A stretch of 64,000 nucleotides of DNA from Caulobacter vibrioides OR37 (GCF_000372645.1 NZ_APMP01000003.1:29-64028); one strand, 5' to 3'; counted from the first letter of the stretch, positions 43,214 through 53,173 are shown. Made by a program: numbers and translations. The notes: a model not told the origin generated them from the letters alone.

Positions 43214-44128
43214 ATGAGCAACGACCTCTCCGCCGCCGTCGACTGGGAGCGTCACCGCGCCTTCCTGGCGGTGATCGACACCGGCAGCCTCTCGGCCGCC
43301 GCCCGCGCGCTGGGCGCGGCCCAGCCGACCGTGCGGCGGCGGATCGAGGACCTGGAGGCCCAGCTAGGCGTGGCGCTGTTCACCCGCTCGCCCTCGGGCC
43401 TGACCCCGACATCGGTGGGGACCGCTCTGGCGCGGCACGCCCGGGCCATGGCCAGCGCCGCCGCCGCTCTGGCCCGGGCGGCGTCAGCCGAGGCGGAAGC
43501 GGCCGCCGGCGTGGTGCGGATCACCGCCAGCGAGGTCGTGGGCATGGAGGTGCTGCCGCCGATCCTGGCCGCCCTGCGCCAGGACCATCCCGGCCTGATC
43601 TTCGAACTGGCCCTGACCAATCGCAACGAGGACCTGCTGCGCCGCGAGGCCGACATCGCCGTGCGGATGGTTCGTCCGACCCAGGAGGCTCTGGTCGCCC
43701 GCCGGGTGGGCGTCATCACGCTGGGAATGCACGCCCACAAGCGCGTGCTGGACGCCTGGGGCCGCCCCGCCACGCTGGACGAGGCCCGCCGCCTGCCGCT
43801 GATCGGCTACGAGACCGACACGGCGGGCGTCAGGACGGTCCGCGCCATGGGCCTGGGTCTGAAGCCCGAGGACTTCGCGTTCCGTTCGGACAACGACCTG
43901 GCCCAGCTGGCGGCGATCCGGGCGGGCCTGGGGCTGGGGATCTGCCAGGTGGGCCTGGCCCTGCGCGATCCCATGCTGGAGCGCGTCCTCGCCGACAGCT
44001 TCGCCTACGATCTGGAGACATTCGTCGTCGCCCACGAAGACCTGAAGGACGTCCGCCGCGTGCGCCTGGTCTTCGACGCCCTGGTCGAGGGTCTGACCGC
44101 CTATGCGCGATCGACGAATACAGTTTGA
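43214..44128 (+). CDS. LysR-family transcriptional regulator
   Basis: The 304-residue protein has an N-terminal helix-turn-helix (HRAFLAVIDTGSLSAAARAL, AAQPTVRRRIEDLEAQLGVA) and a LysR substrate-binding domain (VVRITASEVVGMEVLPPILA, DIAVRMVRPTQEALVARRVG). Typical LysR regulators bind the divergent promoter, here shared with the epimerase gene. That gap contains an AT-rich stretch (ATATAAATTGCC, AACTAACCAGCTTATC) suitable for such a site. Confidence 0.93.
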   Translation: MSNDLSAAVDWERHRAFLAVIDTGSLSAAARALGAAQPTVRRRIEDLEAQLGVALFTRSPSGLTPTSVGTALARHARAMASAAAALARAASAEAEAAAGVVRITASEVVGMEVLPPILAALRQDHPGLIFELALTNRNEDLLRREADIAVRMVRPTQEALVARRVGVITLGMHAHKRVLDAWGRPATLDEARRLPLIGYETDTAGVRTVRAMGLGLKPEDFAFRSDNDLAQLAAIRAGLGLGICQVGLALRDPMLERVLADSFAYDLETFVVAHEDLKDVRRVRLVFDALVEGLTAYARSTNTV

Positions 44129-44152
44129 ACTAAACACAACTTCCCTTAGAGT
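44125..44152 (+). promoter_or_regulatory. Candidate promoter of the octapeptide-repeat gene
   Basis: TTGAAC (44125-44130, overlapping the LysR stop codon) and TAGAGT (44147-44152) are separated by 16 bases, about 118 bases before the ATG at 44270. Confidence 0.35.
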
Positions 44153-44269
44153 GAGCTTGAGCAGAATCGCCGCCCGGAAGAGGCGGCGTCCAGGCCAGGC
44201 CCCCACGAACGGACGGCTTACGGCCGTCGGCGGCGTTCGCGGGCGCCGCTCCGAGCCCGGTGGTGTGTC

Positions 44270-47200
44270 ATGGCGGTCGCGAGTTTCGACGCCTCGAGTC
44301 TTTCCAAGCTGACGGCGCAGCAGATCGCGACGCTGAGCGGCCCGGCCCTGGCCGCGGCGCCGCCGTCCGAGTTCGCCAAGCTGACCGCTCAGCAGATCCA
44401 GGCGATCTCGGTCACGGCGATCGGCGGTCTCAGCGCCGCGCAGTTCGCGGCCTTCACCCCCGCTCAGGTCAAGGCGCTGACCCCGGCCCAGTTGCCGCGA
44501 CTGGCCTCGACCGTGGCTTTCAGCGCCAACCAGCTGCTGGTGCTGAACCAGGCCCAGATGCAGGCGCTGTCGGCGCCCCAGATCGGCGGCCTGAACGGCG
44601 ACCAGCTGAACGGTCTGCGCTCGACCCAGCTGGCGGCCCTCTCGGCGACGGCGGTGTCGTCGCTGTCCGAAACCCAGGTGCGCGAGCTGTCGACCCAGCA
44701 GATCCGCGCGCTGACCGCCACGCAGCTGCGCGGCCTGACCGCCAGCGACATGGGCGAGTTCGAGCCCGCGCAGATCCAGGCCTTCACCGCCGCCCAGGTC
44801 GGCGCCTTGTCGGCGACCCAGATCGGCCAGCTAACGCCGACCCAGTTCCAGAGCCTCAGCCCCACCCAGTTCGCCGGGCTCTCGCCGGAAGCGCTGAAAG
44901 GGCTGTCGGCCACGGACATGGCCCTGACCACCCCCGACCAGTGGAAGGCGGCGACCGTGGCGCAGCTGTCCAGCCTGTCGGGCGAGCAGGTGCTGGCGCT
45001 GAGCGGCTCGCGGCTGGAAGCGCTGAACGCGACGCAGGTCCGAGGGCTGTCGGTCACGGCCATCGGTCAGGGCGGCGCGACGCTGCTGGCGGCCTTCAGC
45101 GCCGCCCAGCTGGGCGCCCTGGCCGGCAACCAGACCGCGACCCTGTCGGCGACGGCCGTCGCCCACCTGACCACCACCCAGATCGCGGCCCTGAACCCGC
45201 AGGCGCTGGGCGGCCTGTCGGCGACCAGCTTCTCGCGATTGAACACGACCCAGGTGGGCGCGCTGGGCGCCGCGCAGATCGCCGGCCTGCGCCCCGACCA
45301 GTTGGCCAGCCTGAATGGCGACGACTTCAACGAGTTCACGCGCGCCCAGCTCCAGGCCTTCACCGTCAGCCAGATCCGCGCCCTGCCGCCCGAGCGGCTG
45401 GCGGCGCTGTCGGACGCGTCGTTCGCCGCCTTCAGGCCCGAGCAGTTGAAGGTGATGACGCCCTTGCAGATCAAGGCGCTGTCGACCTCGGACATCGCGG
45501 CCCTGACCACCACCCAGGCCCAGGCCCTGGGCGCGGCCCAGGTCGGGGCGCTGAGCAGTCGTCAGCTCGCCGCCCTGCGCGGCGTGGCCGAGCTGTCGTC
45601 CCTACAGTGGTCGAGCGTGACATCCACCCAGATCAAGGGGCTTTCGGCCGCCGAGGTCGCGACGCTGAGCGACGCCGAGATCGGCGCCCTGTCGGCCGCC
45701 CAGGTGTCGGGCCTGACGCCCGAGGCGCTGTCGGCGCTGAACGACAGCCAGGTGGCCCGCCTTGGCGCGGCGCAGATCAAGGGCCTGACCGCCACCCAGC
45801 TGAAGGGCCTGAACGACGCCGATGTCGCGCAGTTTTCCGCGACCCAACTGGCGGCGATGGACGGCGTCCAGCTGGGCGCGATGATCTCGCATCTGTCGAC
45901 GACCACGATCGGCGGCCTGACCGCGCAGCAGGTGTCCAAGATCCCGGCGGCGGCGCTGCGCGACCTCGACGGAACAAGGACCGCGGCCCTGGGCGCGACC
46001 CAGATCCGAGGCTTGACCAGCGACCAGCTGATCAATCTGTCCAGCACGATGGCCCAGGCCTTGAACGCCACCCAGGTGGCGGCGCTGTCGCCGACCCAGC
46101 TGGCCCAGCTGTCGACCGGCATCCTGGCCCTCCTGCCGCCCGACGCCCTGTCGCGCCTCGACGCCGGCCAGATCCGGGGCCTGACCGTCACCCAGGTGCG
46201 CGGCCTGTCAACGACGGTGTTCGACAGCCTCTCGACCACCCAGGTCAGCGCCCTGACCCCGACCCAGGTCGGCGCCCTGTCACCCGACCTGATCGGCGCG
46301 TTCTCGGCGACGCAATGGTCCCTGTGGGGCGTCACCCAGATCCAGGGCCTCAGCACGACGCAACTGGGCGCGCTCGACCCGACGCACCTGGCGGGCCTGT
46401 CCGACACCCAATGGAGCGCCCTGCGCGCGACCCAGATCGCCGGCCTGTCGGCCAACGCCGTCGCCGCCTTGAGCGCCGATCGCCTGAAGCTGCTGGCCGG
46501 CACGCAGATCGCGGCGCTGTCTCCCACCGCCCTGTCGGCCCTGAGCGCGGTCCAGACCGCCGCCCTGACGACCACCCAGGTGGCGGCGATCACCGCCACC
46601 CAGCTGCGCGGTCTGTCGCCCGAGGATATCGCCGAGTTCACCCCCGGCCAGGTCGCGGCTCTGGCCCCAACCCAGCTGGCCGGACTGCCCGCCACCGAGG
46701 TCGCGGCGCTGGGCGCCGGCCAACTGGCGGCCCTGACCACCAGCCAGATCAAGGCGATGGTCCCCTCGCAGATCGCCGCCCTGCGTCCCAGCCAGGTTCC
46801 GGCCCTGTCGACCACCCAGCTGGCGGTCCTGACCCCCACCCAGCTTGGCGCGGCGGCCAGCGACATCCTGCCGGCGCTGTCGACCACCCAGGTCTCCGCG
46901 CTCAGCTCGGCCCAGCTGTCGGGCCTGTCGTCCACCCAGGCCGGGGCGTTGAGCGGGTCCCAGGTGGCGGCGCTGTCCACCACCCAGGTCGGCGGCCTGA
47001 CCGGCGGCTTCCTGTCGGCCCTGAGCGCGACGGCCTTCTCGGCCCTGACCCCGGAGCAGGTGGCGCGCCTCTCGACCACCCAGCTGCAGGCCCTGTCGAC
47101 CACCCAGATCTCGGGCCTCTCGGCCGCCGACTTCGGCGAGTTCAGCGCGACCCAGGTCTCGGGCCTGACGCCGAGCCAGCTCGCCGCCCTGGCGCCGACC

Positions 47201-48292
47201 AACCTGGCCAGCCTGTCGACCACCCAGCTGGCGGGCCTGACCGCCACGCAGTTCTCGGGCCTGACGCCGACCCAGCTGGCGGCCCTGCCCGACACGGTCG
47301 TGCGCGGCCGGCTCTCGCAGCTGGCCGCCACCCAGACCGGAGGCCTGTCGGCCGCCCTGATCGGCGGCCTGACCGCCACCGAGCTGGCCGGCCTGAGCGG
47401 CGCTCAGCTGGGGTCCCTGTCGACGACGGCCTTCGCGGCCCTGGGCGCCAGCCGCCTGGCCGCGCTCAGCCCGACCCAGCTGTCCGGCCTGTCGACCAGC
47501 GAAATGGCCAGCCTGAGCGCCGCGACCTTCGGCGCGTTCTCCGCCAGCCAAGTGGCCGCCCTGTCGGCGCAGCAGATCGGCGCCCTGCCCGGCGAGGTGC
47601 TGTCGGGCCTCAACGCCAGCCAGTTCGCGGCCTTGACCACCACCCAGATCCGGGGCCTGACCACCAGCCAGATCGAGCGGTTCACCACGACCGACATCGC
47701 CGAGATCACCGCCACCCAGATCGGCACCCTGGGGGCCGCGCAGATGGAGGGCTTCTCGCCCGCCGACATCTCGGCCTTCACCGCCACCCAGGTGGCGGCC
47801 CTGACCTCGGCCCAGATCTCGGCCTTGACGCCGGTGCAGTTGCGAGGCCTGTCGGCGGCCGACATCGGCGAGTTGTCCAAGGCCCAGGTGGCCGCCCTGA
47901 CCGCGTCTCAGGTCGGCGCCCTGTCGAACACGGCGTTGAGCGCGCTCAGCGACGACCAGTTCGCCAGCCTCTCGGCCACCCAGGTGCGCGGGTTCTCGGC
48001 CGGCCAGCTGGACGCCTTCGCCAGCGATGGGCTGTCGCGGATGTCGGGCTTCCAGCTGGGGGCGCTGACCACGACCCAGATCGGCCAGTTGCCGACCTCG
48101 GCGATCCAGACCCTGACCACCGCCCAGATGGGCCAGATCATGCCCAGCCAGATCCCGGGCTTCACCGGCGCCCAGATCGCGGCCTTCTCGCCGGGGCAGC
48201 TGTCGACCCTGTCGCGGGCCCAGGTCAACAAGCTGACGGTCGCTCAGCTGGACGCCATGAGCCCCGCCCAGTTGCAGGCGATCGGCCTCTGA
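44270..48292 (+). CDS. Giant protein built of about 165 tandem octapeptide repeats
   Basis: The 1340-residue protein has a short head (MAVASFDASSLSK), and the rest is a nearly uninterrupted run of 8-residue units with consensus L-[S/T]-x-[T/A]-Q-[I/V/L/F]-x-[A/G]. Examples are LSATQIGQ, LTPTQFQS, LSTTQVSA and LTATQLRG. Occasional units start with F, and a variant with D-[I/F/M]-x-E-F recurs. There is no signal peptide, membrane segment, Cys or enzymatic motif. [S/T]-x-x-Q is a helix N-cap box, so each unit probably forms a short helix in a solenoid; a beta-helix pentapeptide repeat would have period 5. It lies upstream of a TonB receptor gene on the same strand. Alternative frames are open but show poor repeat logic. 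Confidence 0.85.
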   Translation: MAVASFDASSLSKLTAQQIATLSGPALAAAPPSEFAKLTAQQIQAISVTAIGGLSAAQFAAFTPAQVKALTPAQLPRLASTVAFSANQLLVLNQAQMQALSAPQIGGLNGDQLNGLRSTQLAALSATAVSSLSETQVRELSTQQIRALTATQLRGLTASDMGEFEPAQIQAFTAAQVGALSATQIGQLTPTQFQSLSPTQFAGLSPEALKGLSATDMALTTPDQWKAATVAQLSSLSGEQVLALSGSRLEALNATQVRGLSVTAIGQGGATLLAAFSAAQLGALAGNQTATLSATAVAHLTTTQIAALNPQALGGLSATSFSRLNTTQVGALGAAQIAGLRPDQLASLNGDDFNEFTRAQLQAFTVSQIRALPPERLAALSDASFAAFRPEQLKVMTPLQIKALSTSDIAALTTTQAQALGAAQVGALSSRQLAALRGVAELSSLQWSSVTSTQIKGLSAAEVATLSDAEIGALSAAQVSGLTPEALSALNDSQVARLGAAQIKGLTATQLKGLNDADVAQFSATQLAAMDGVQLGAMISHLSTTTIGGLTAQQVSKIPAAALRDLDGTRTAALGATQIRGLTSDQLINLSSTMAQALNATQVAALSPTQLAQLSTGILALLPPDALSRLDAGQIRGLTVTQVRGLSTTVFDSLSTTQVSALTPTQVGALSPDLIGAFSATQWSLWGVTQIQGLSTTQLGALDPTHLAGLSDTQWSALRATQIAGLSANAVAALSADRLKLLAGTQIAALSPTALSALSAVQTAALTTTQVAAITATQLRGLSPEDIAEFTPGQVAALAPTQLAGLPATEVAALGAGQLAALTTSQIKAMVPSQIAALRPSQVPALSTTQLAVLTPTQLGAAASDILPALSTTQVSALSSAQLSGLSSTQAGALSGSQVAALSTTQVGGLTGGFLSALSATAFSALTPEQVARLSTTQLQALSTTQISGLSAADFGEFSATQVSGLTPSQLAALAPTNLASLSTTQLAGLTATQFSGLTPTQLAALPDTVVRGRLSQLAATQTGGLSAALIGGLTATELAGLSGAQLGSLSTTAFAALGASRLAALSPTQLSGLSTSEMASLSAATFGAFSASQVAALSAQQIGALPGEVLSGLNASQFAALTTTQIRGLTTSQIERFTTTDIAEITATQIGTLGAAQMEGFSPADISAFTATQVAALTSAQISALTPVQLRGLSAADIGELSKAQVAALTASQVGALSNTALSALSDDQFASLSATQVRGFSAGQLDAFASDGLSRMSGFQLGALTTTQIGQLPTSAIQTLTTAQMGQIMPSQIPGFTGAQIAAFSPGQLSTLSRAQVNKLTVAQLDAMSPAQLQAIGL

Positions 48293-48404
48293 TAACGTTC
48301 TCATAACAAGCGTCACAAGGGCGTCGCACGACTGTCGTCCAGCCGTCTTGAGCCGATCCTATTGCCCTTCCCAGAAGCCGCATTGGCCGAGGGGATAAGG
48401 CAAG

Positions 48405-50891
48405 ATGCAATCGACCAAGAGTTCCAGCCTTCAGTCGCGCCTGTGGTGCGGCGCGGCCCTGGCGGCCCTAATGGTCGCCGGCGGCGCCCAGGCCGCCACG
48501 GCGCCCGCCGCTCCGGCGCCCGCCGATGCGGCGACGCCGTCCGACACCGACTCGACCAATGTCGAGCAGATCGTCATCACCGGCCAGCGCGAGACGCGCT
48601 CGGCCGTGGCGATGCAGAGCGAGCAGATCCAGCGCGTCCTGCCGGGCGCCAGCCCGCTGAAGGCCATCCAGTTCCTGCCCGGCGTCATCTATCGGACCGC
48701 CGATCCGTGGGGCAACAACGAGCAGAACCTGTCGCTGTTCGTCCACGGCTTCTCGACCCAGCAACTGGGCTTCACGATGGACGGCGTGCCGCTGGGCGAC
48801 CAGGCCTACGGCAACTACAACGGCCTGTCGGTCTCGCGCGCGGTGACGTCCGAGAACGTCAGCCGCGTGACCCTGTCGTCGGGGGCCGGCTCGCTGGGCG
48901 TGGCCTCGACCAGCAACCTGGGCGGCGCGATCGAAACCTACAGCCGCGACCCGTCGGCCCAGCGCGGCCTGAACCTGCGCCAGACCCTGGGCAGCTATGA
49001 AGCCACCCGCACCTTCGTCCGCGCCGACAGCGGCGATCTGGGCAATGGCTGGAAGGGCTTCGTCTCCTACGTCTATCAGGACGCCAAGGCCTGGGACTTC
49101 GACGGCCATCAGCGCGGCCACCAGGTGAACCTGAAGATCGTCCACGACGACGACCACGGCCAACTGACCTTCTATGCCGACTGGCAGATGAAGGTGGAGC
49201 CCAACGAGGACGCGACCGCCTTCGGCAACCAGCAGACCGCCGCGGCCCAGGGTTTCACACCCTATTCGCGCCCCTTCATCTATCCGAACCTGGCCGGCTG
49301 CACGGCCAACCTGACGGGCGGCCCGGGCACGCCGCCCCCGGCCCAGGGCAACAACTTCTCGAACTGCTTCAGCGCCGCCCAGCGCGAGGACATCCTGTCC
49401 TACGTCAAGTACGCCTGGAAGCCGGTCCCGAACTTCACTTGGACCAACCAGGCCTACTACCACTACAATTTCGGTCGCGGCATCGTGTCCGGCCCGGTCA
49501 ACACGGCCGGCCTGCCGGGGCTGTTCGCCACCTACTATCCGAACCTGGTCGTCGGCTCGACCACCAGCGCGGCCACGCTGCAGAACATCGTCAACCTGAT
49601 GGGCGGCAGCGGCTACGCGGTGCGCACCACCGAATATCGCATCAACCGCCCCGGCCTGATCTCGACGGCCGAGTGGACGCTGGGCGATCACCAGATCAAG
49701 GGCGGCGTCTGGCTCGAGCATAACGAGCCGGCCCAGCACCGCGTCTGGTATCCGATGACGGCCGAGAACAACGACCTGTCGCCCTATGACGTGCCGCGCG
49801 GCAAGAAGGCCTTCACGCAGTACTACGCGACCTTCTTCACCAACGACGTCCAGCTGCACCTGCAGGACCAATGGCGGATCGCGCCGAACCTGCTTCTGCA
49901 GGCCGGCTTCAAGTCCAGCCTGCAGAACGCCACCGGCAAGTTCCCGATCAACCAGCAGAACCTGCCGACCGTGGCCGTGCCGGTCCACTATCCGTCGGGC
50001 ACGATCAAGTCGGACAAGTGGTTCCTGCCGCAGGTCGGCGTTCTGTGGGACGTGACCCCGAACGAGCAGATCTTCGTCAACGTCCAGCAGAACATGCGCC
50101 AGATCATCCCGTATGGCGCGGGCAGCGGCTTCTACGGCTTCTCGCCTTGGAGCCTGGGCACCCAGGCGGCCTTCGACCTCTTCAAGTCGACGGTGAAGCC
50201 GGAAACCTCGTGGACCTACGAAGCCGGCCTGCGCACCCGCCACGACGTGAACTGGGGCGTGATCACCGGCTTCGACGGCCAGATCAACGCCTATGACGTC
50301 AAGTTCAGCAACCGCCTGCTGAACATCGCGCCCTACAACTTCATCAACCCGGCGCCGGCCATCCTGGCCAATGTCGGCGGCGTCACGACCAAGGGCGTGG
50401 ACGTGGCCGGCACGCTGAAGTTCGGCGAGCACTTCCAGCTCTACAACGCCGTGTCGTACAACTCGTCGAAGTACGATCAGGACTATCAGAGCGGCACCAC
50501 CCTGGTGAACGGCGTCTCGACCCCGGTCACCGTGGCCACCGGCGGCAAGTACGTGCCCCTGACGCCGAAGTGGATGAACAAGACCATCGCCCGCTTCAAC
50601 TTCGGCAAGTTCGACGCCCAGATCAGCGGCGACTATGTCGGCCGCCGCTACGTCACCTATCTGAACGACCTGTCGGTGAAGGGCCTGATGCTGGTGGACC
50701 TGCAGGCCGGCTACACCTTCGACATGCCGGCCGACAGCCTGGTCAAGGGCCTGCGCGTCACCGCCAATGTCACCAACCTGTTCGACAAGAAGGGCGTCTC
50801 GAGCGCCGGCGTCACCAGCAACTCGGGCGGCTACGCGGCCTTCCCGCAACCGCCGCGCCAGGGCTTCGTCACCCTGTCGGCGGACTTCTAG
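48405..50891 (+). CDS. TonB-dependent outer-membrane receptor
   Basis: The 828-residue protein has a signal peptide (residues 1-30, ending GGAQA), a TonB box near VEQIVITGQRE (about 53-63), a plug domain (SLFVHGFSTQQLGFTMDGVP, LGDQAYGNYNGLSVSRAVTS, LSSGAGSLGVASTSNLGGAI) and a beta-barrel that ends in aromatic residue F (VTLSADF). It lies 113 bases downstream of the octapeptide-repeat gene. The ligand could be a siderophore, sugar or peptide; sequence alone does not decide. The ATG is preceded by GGGGATAAGGCAAG. Confidence 0.95.
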   Translation: MQSTKSSSLQSRLWCGAALAALMVAGGAQAATAPAAPAPADAATPSDTDSTNVEQIVITGQRETRSAVAMQSEQIQRVLPGASPLKAIQFLPGVIYRTADPWGNNEQNLSLFVHGFSTQQLGFTMDGVPLGDQAYGNYNGLSVSRAVTSENVSRVTLSSGAGSLGVASTSNLGGAIETYSRDPSAQRGLNLRQTLGSYEATRTFVRADSGDLGNGWKGFVSYVYQDAKAWDFDGHQRGHQVNLKIVHDDDHGQLTFYADWQMKVEPNEDATAFGNQQTAAAQGFTPYSRPFIYPNLAGCTANLTGGPGTPPPAQGNNFSNCFSAAQREDILSYVKYAWKPVPNFTWTNQAYYHYNFGRGIVSGPVNTAGLPGLFATYYPNLVVGSTTSAATLQNIVNLMGGSGYAVRTTEYRINRPGLISTAEWTLGDHQIKGGVWLEHNEPAQHRVWYPMTAENNDLSPYDVPRGKKAFTQYYATFFTNDVQLHLQDQWRIAPNLLLQAGFKSSLQNATGKFPINQQNLPTVAVPVHYPSGTIKSDKWFLPQVGVLWDVTPNEQIFVNVQQNMRQIIPYGAGSGFYGFSPWSLGTQAAFDLFKSTVKPETSWTYEAGLRTRHDVNWGVITGFDGQINAYDVKFSNRLLNIAPYNFINPAPAILANVGGVTTKGVDVAGTLKFGEHFQLYNAVSYNSSKYDQDYQSGTTLVNGVSTPVTVATGGKYVPLTPKWMNKTIARFNFGKFDAQISGDYVGRRYVTYLNDLSVKGLMLVDLQAGYTFDMPADSLVKGLRVTANVTNLFDKKGVSSAGVTSNSGGYAAFPQPPRQGFVTLSADF

Positions 50892-50977
50892 AACCGGGGG
50901 AGCGGAAGCCTCGCCCTTCGACAAGCCGAGGGTGAGGTTTCCGACCCGGGCCTGTCGAACGACAAGGACAGCGCAAG

Positions 50978-51009
50978 AAAAAGGCCCGGCGGTTTCCCGT
51001 CGGGCCTTT
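50978..51009. terminator. Bidirectional terminator between the TonB receptor gene and efp
   Basis: AAAGGCCCGGCGG and CCGTCGGGCCTTT pair (one G-T pair) around TTTC. A-rich and T-rich flanks lie on both sides, so it can serve both convergent genes. Confidence 0.8.
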
Positions 51010-51034
51010 CGTCTTTTCGGCGTCGCCAGAAACC

Positions 51035-51601
51035 TTAGTCCTTGGCGCGTTCCACGTAGGAGCCGTCTTCCGTCAGGATCACCACCCGGGTGCCCGAGGT
51101 GATGTACGGCGGCACGGTCGTCTTGACGCCGTTGCTCAGCACGGCCGGCTTGTACGACGAGCTGGCGGTTTGGCCCTTCACCGACGGTTCGGTGTCGACG
51201 ATCTCGAGGATCACGGTGCGCGGCAGGTCGATGGCGATCGGCACGTCGTTGTGCGTCGACAGGATGACGGTCATGCCTTCCTGCAGATAGGGCGCGGCGT
51301 CGCCGATCACGTCCTCGGTAGCGACCAGCTGGTCGTAGGTTTCCGGGTTCATGAAGTGGAAGCCTTCGCCGTCCTGGTACAGGAAGGTATGGTCGCGGTC
51401 GTCGACGAAGGCGCGCTCGACCTGCTCGGTCGTGCGGTAGCGTTCCGAAACCTTCACGCCATCCGAGATGCGGCGCATGTTCAGCTGGGTCACCGGGGTG
51501 CCCTTGCCGGGGTGGATGTTCTCGGCGCTCAGAACGACATAGAGCTTGCCGTCCAGATCGACGACGGAGCCTTTGCGGAGCGAGCTGGCTGCGACCTTCA
51601 C
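51035..51601 (-). CDS. efp: Translation elongation factor P
   Basis: The 188-residue protein has the three-barrel EF-P fold: [20 protein letters not shown] at the start, the modified loop [11 protein letters not shown] with Lys33 as the expected beta-lysylation site, an S1-like middle, and the C-terminal signature in [23 protein letters not shown] relieves ribosome stalling at polyproline. The gene for its modifying enzyme EpmA is divergent 112 bases away and epmB is 2.8 kb further, so the whole modification pathway is local. Confidence 0.97.
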   Translation of the reverse strand: MKVAASSLRKGSVVDLDGKLYVVLSAENIHPGKGTPVTQLNMRRISDGVKVSERYRTTEQVERAFVDDRDHTFLYQDGEGFHFMNPETYDQLVATEDVIGDAAPYLQEGMTVILSTHNDVPIAIDLPRTVILEIVDTEPSVKGQTASSSYKPAVLSNGVKTTVPPYITSGTRVVILTEDGSYVERAKD

Positions 51602-51712
51602 GTAGTTACCGTCCTTGGGTGGAAAGCGCGCGCGAGGCCGCGGGCGCGTTCGTGCTATTGATCCGTGAGCGCCCTCGTATAGCGAACGGGCCGAAATCTC
51701 CAGTCTCTTCGG

Positions 51713-52768
51713 TTGTTAGCCTTGTCCGATACCTCCCCGACCTGGTGGCGCGCCGGCGTCCACGCCGACCGTCGCCCGTTTCTTCTGGCGCGTAACCGGA
51801 TCACGCGGGCCTTCCGCGCCTGGTTCGAGGCGCGGGGCTTCGAGGAGATCGAGGCGGCCGCCCTGCAGGTCTCGCCCGGCAACGAGGCGCACCTGCACGC
51901 CTTCGCCACCCAGGCCCTGACCACCTCGGGCGAGGCCTCGCCGCTCTATCTGCACACCTCGCCGGAATTCGCCTGCAAGAAGCTGCTGGCCGCCGGCGAG
52001 ACGAAGATCTTCAGCCTGGGCAAGGTGTGGCGCAACCGCGAGCGCGGGCCGCTGCATCATCCCGAGTTCACGATGCTGGAGTGGTACCGGGCCGGCGAGC
52101 CCTATCAGAGCCTGATGGACGATTGCGCCGACCTGCTGGCCCTGGCGGCCGAGACGGCGGGCGGGCGGCGCTTCGACTTCCGGGGCATGGCCTGCGATCC
52201 GTTCGCCGAGCCCGAACGCCTGACCGTGGCCGAGGCGTTCGACCGCCACGCGGGCGTCGACCTCTTGGCCAGTATCGCCGCCGACGGGGCCACGGATCGC
52301 GACGCCCTGGCCGCCGCCGCCCGCGCCGCCGGGATCCGCGTGGCCGAGGACGACGGCTGGGCCGACATCTTCAGCCGGATCATCGTCGAGAAGGTCGAGC
52401 CGCGCCTGGGCGAGGGCCGCGCGACGGTGCTGTGCGAATATCCGATCTCGGAGGCGGCGCTGGCCCGCCCCAAGGCCGACGATCCGCGCGTGGCCGAGCG
52501 CTTCGAGCTCTATGCCTGCGGCGTCGAGCTGGCCAACGCCTTCGGCGAACTGACCGACCCGGCCGAACAGCGCCGCCGGTTCAGGATCGAGATGGACGAA
52601 AAGGCGCGGATCTACGGCGAACAATACCCGATCGACGAAGACTTCCTGGCCGCCCTGGCGCACATGCCGGAAGCCTCGGGCGCGGCCCTGGGCTTCGACC
52701 GCCTGGCGCTGCTGGCCGCCGGCGCGCGGCGGATCGAGGACGTGCTCTGGACGCCCGTGGCCGGCTGA
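51713..52768 (+). CDS. epmA: EF-P beta-lysyltransferase EpmA (PoxA/GenX)
   Basis: This protein of about 350 residues is a truncated class II lysyl-tRNA synthetase catalytic core without an anticodon-binding domain. Motif 2 is visible as [20 protein letters not shown] (Arg), followed by [13 protein letters not shown], and motif 3 as [20 protein letters not shown]. It activates (R)-beta-lysine and attaches it to EF-P. The open frame begins at TTG 51713; another TTG at 51722 is possible, so the exact start is uncertain. It is divergent from efp. Confidence 0.95.
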   Translation: MLALSDTSPTWWRAGVHADRRPFLLARNRITRAFRAWFEARGFEEIEAAALQVSPGNEAHLHAFATQALTTSGEASPLYLHTSPEFACKKLLAAGETKIFSLGKVWRNRERGPLHHPEFTMLEWYRAGEPYQSLMDDCADLLALAAETAGGRRFDFRGMACDPFAEPERLTVAEAFDRHAGVDLLASIAADGATDRDALAAAARAAGIRVAEDDGWADIFSRIIVEKVEPRLGEGRATVLCEYPISEAALARPKADDPRVAERFELYACGVELANAFGELTDPAEQRRRFRIEMDEKARIYGEQYPIDEDFLAALAHMPEASGAALGFDRLALLAAGARRIEDVLWTPVAG

Positions 52769-52987
52769 CGCGCCGACGAAAAAATTTCGCGCCCCCCTCT
52801 TGAGACCCGGTGAGCGCCGCCCAAATCCAGAAAGCGGGCCGGGCCCCTCTGGCGTTTTCGACACCCCTCGTCGAACGTGATGTCGGACCGCATCGGGTGC
52901 GCTCGATGCCGGGTCCTGGCGGATGTCCCCTCCCCGCCTTCCCCGCCCCGCCGTCGAGCGCGCCCCTCTGATGGAGGAGCGCACGCC

Positions 52988-53173
52988 TTGACCCTGTTGA
53001 ACGCCCGACAACTGCGCGCCGAGATCGCTCGGCTGACGCGCGCGCTGTACGAAGAAGCGCGCAAACCCGAGCCCGACCGGAGCCTGGTTCGCCTTTGGGA
53101 CCTGCGCCGCGAACGGCTCAAGGAGCAACTCTGGATCCTCGAGATGAACGCGACGGCGGCGCGCTGGCGATGA
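52988..53173 (+). CDS. Small helical protein, coupled to TerB-like gene
   Basis: The 61-residue charged protein is read from a TTG at 52988, which GGAGGAG precedes. The sequence LRAEIARLTRALYEEARKPE, then LWDLRRERLKEQLWILEM, looks like two amphipathic helices. Its stop overlaps the next gene by 4 bases (ATGA), which supports expression. No family is recognised. The TTG start is inferred; the frame is open further upstream to 52877. Confidence 0.6.
   Translation: MTLLNARQLRAEIARLTRALYEEARKPEPDRSLVRLWDLRRERLKEQLWILEMNATAARWR

Noticed and set aside
44260..48306. A 1348-residue open frame and long minus-strand frames overlapping the octad-repeat gene
   Set aside because: They arise because a GC-rich 24-base tandem repeat lacks stop codons in several frames. 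Their amino acids are Arg/Pro/Gly/Asp-rich without protein-like pattern, while the chosen frame gives a regular L-x-x-x-Q-h repeat and a sensible start.
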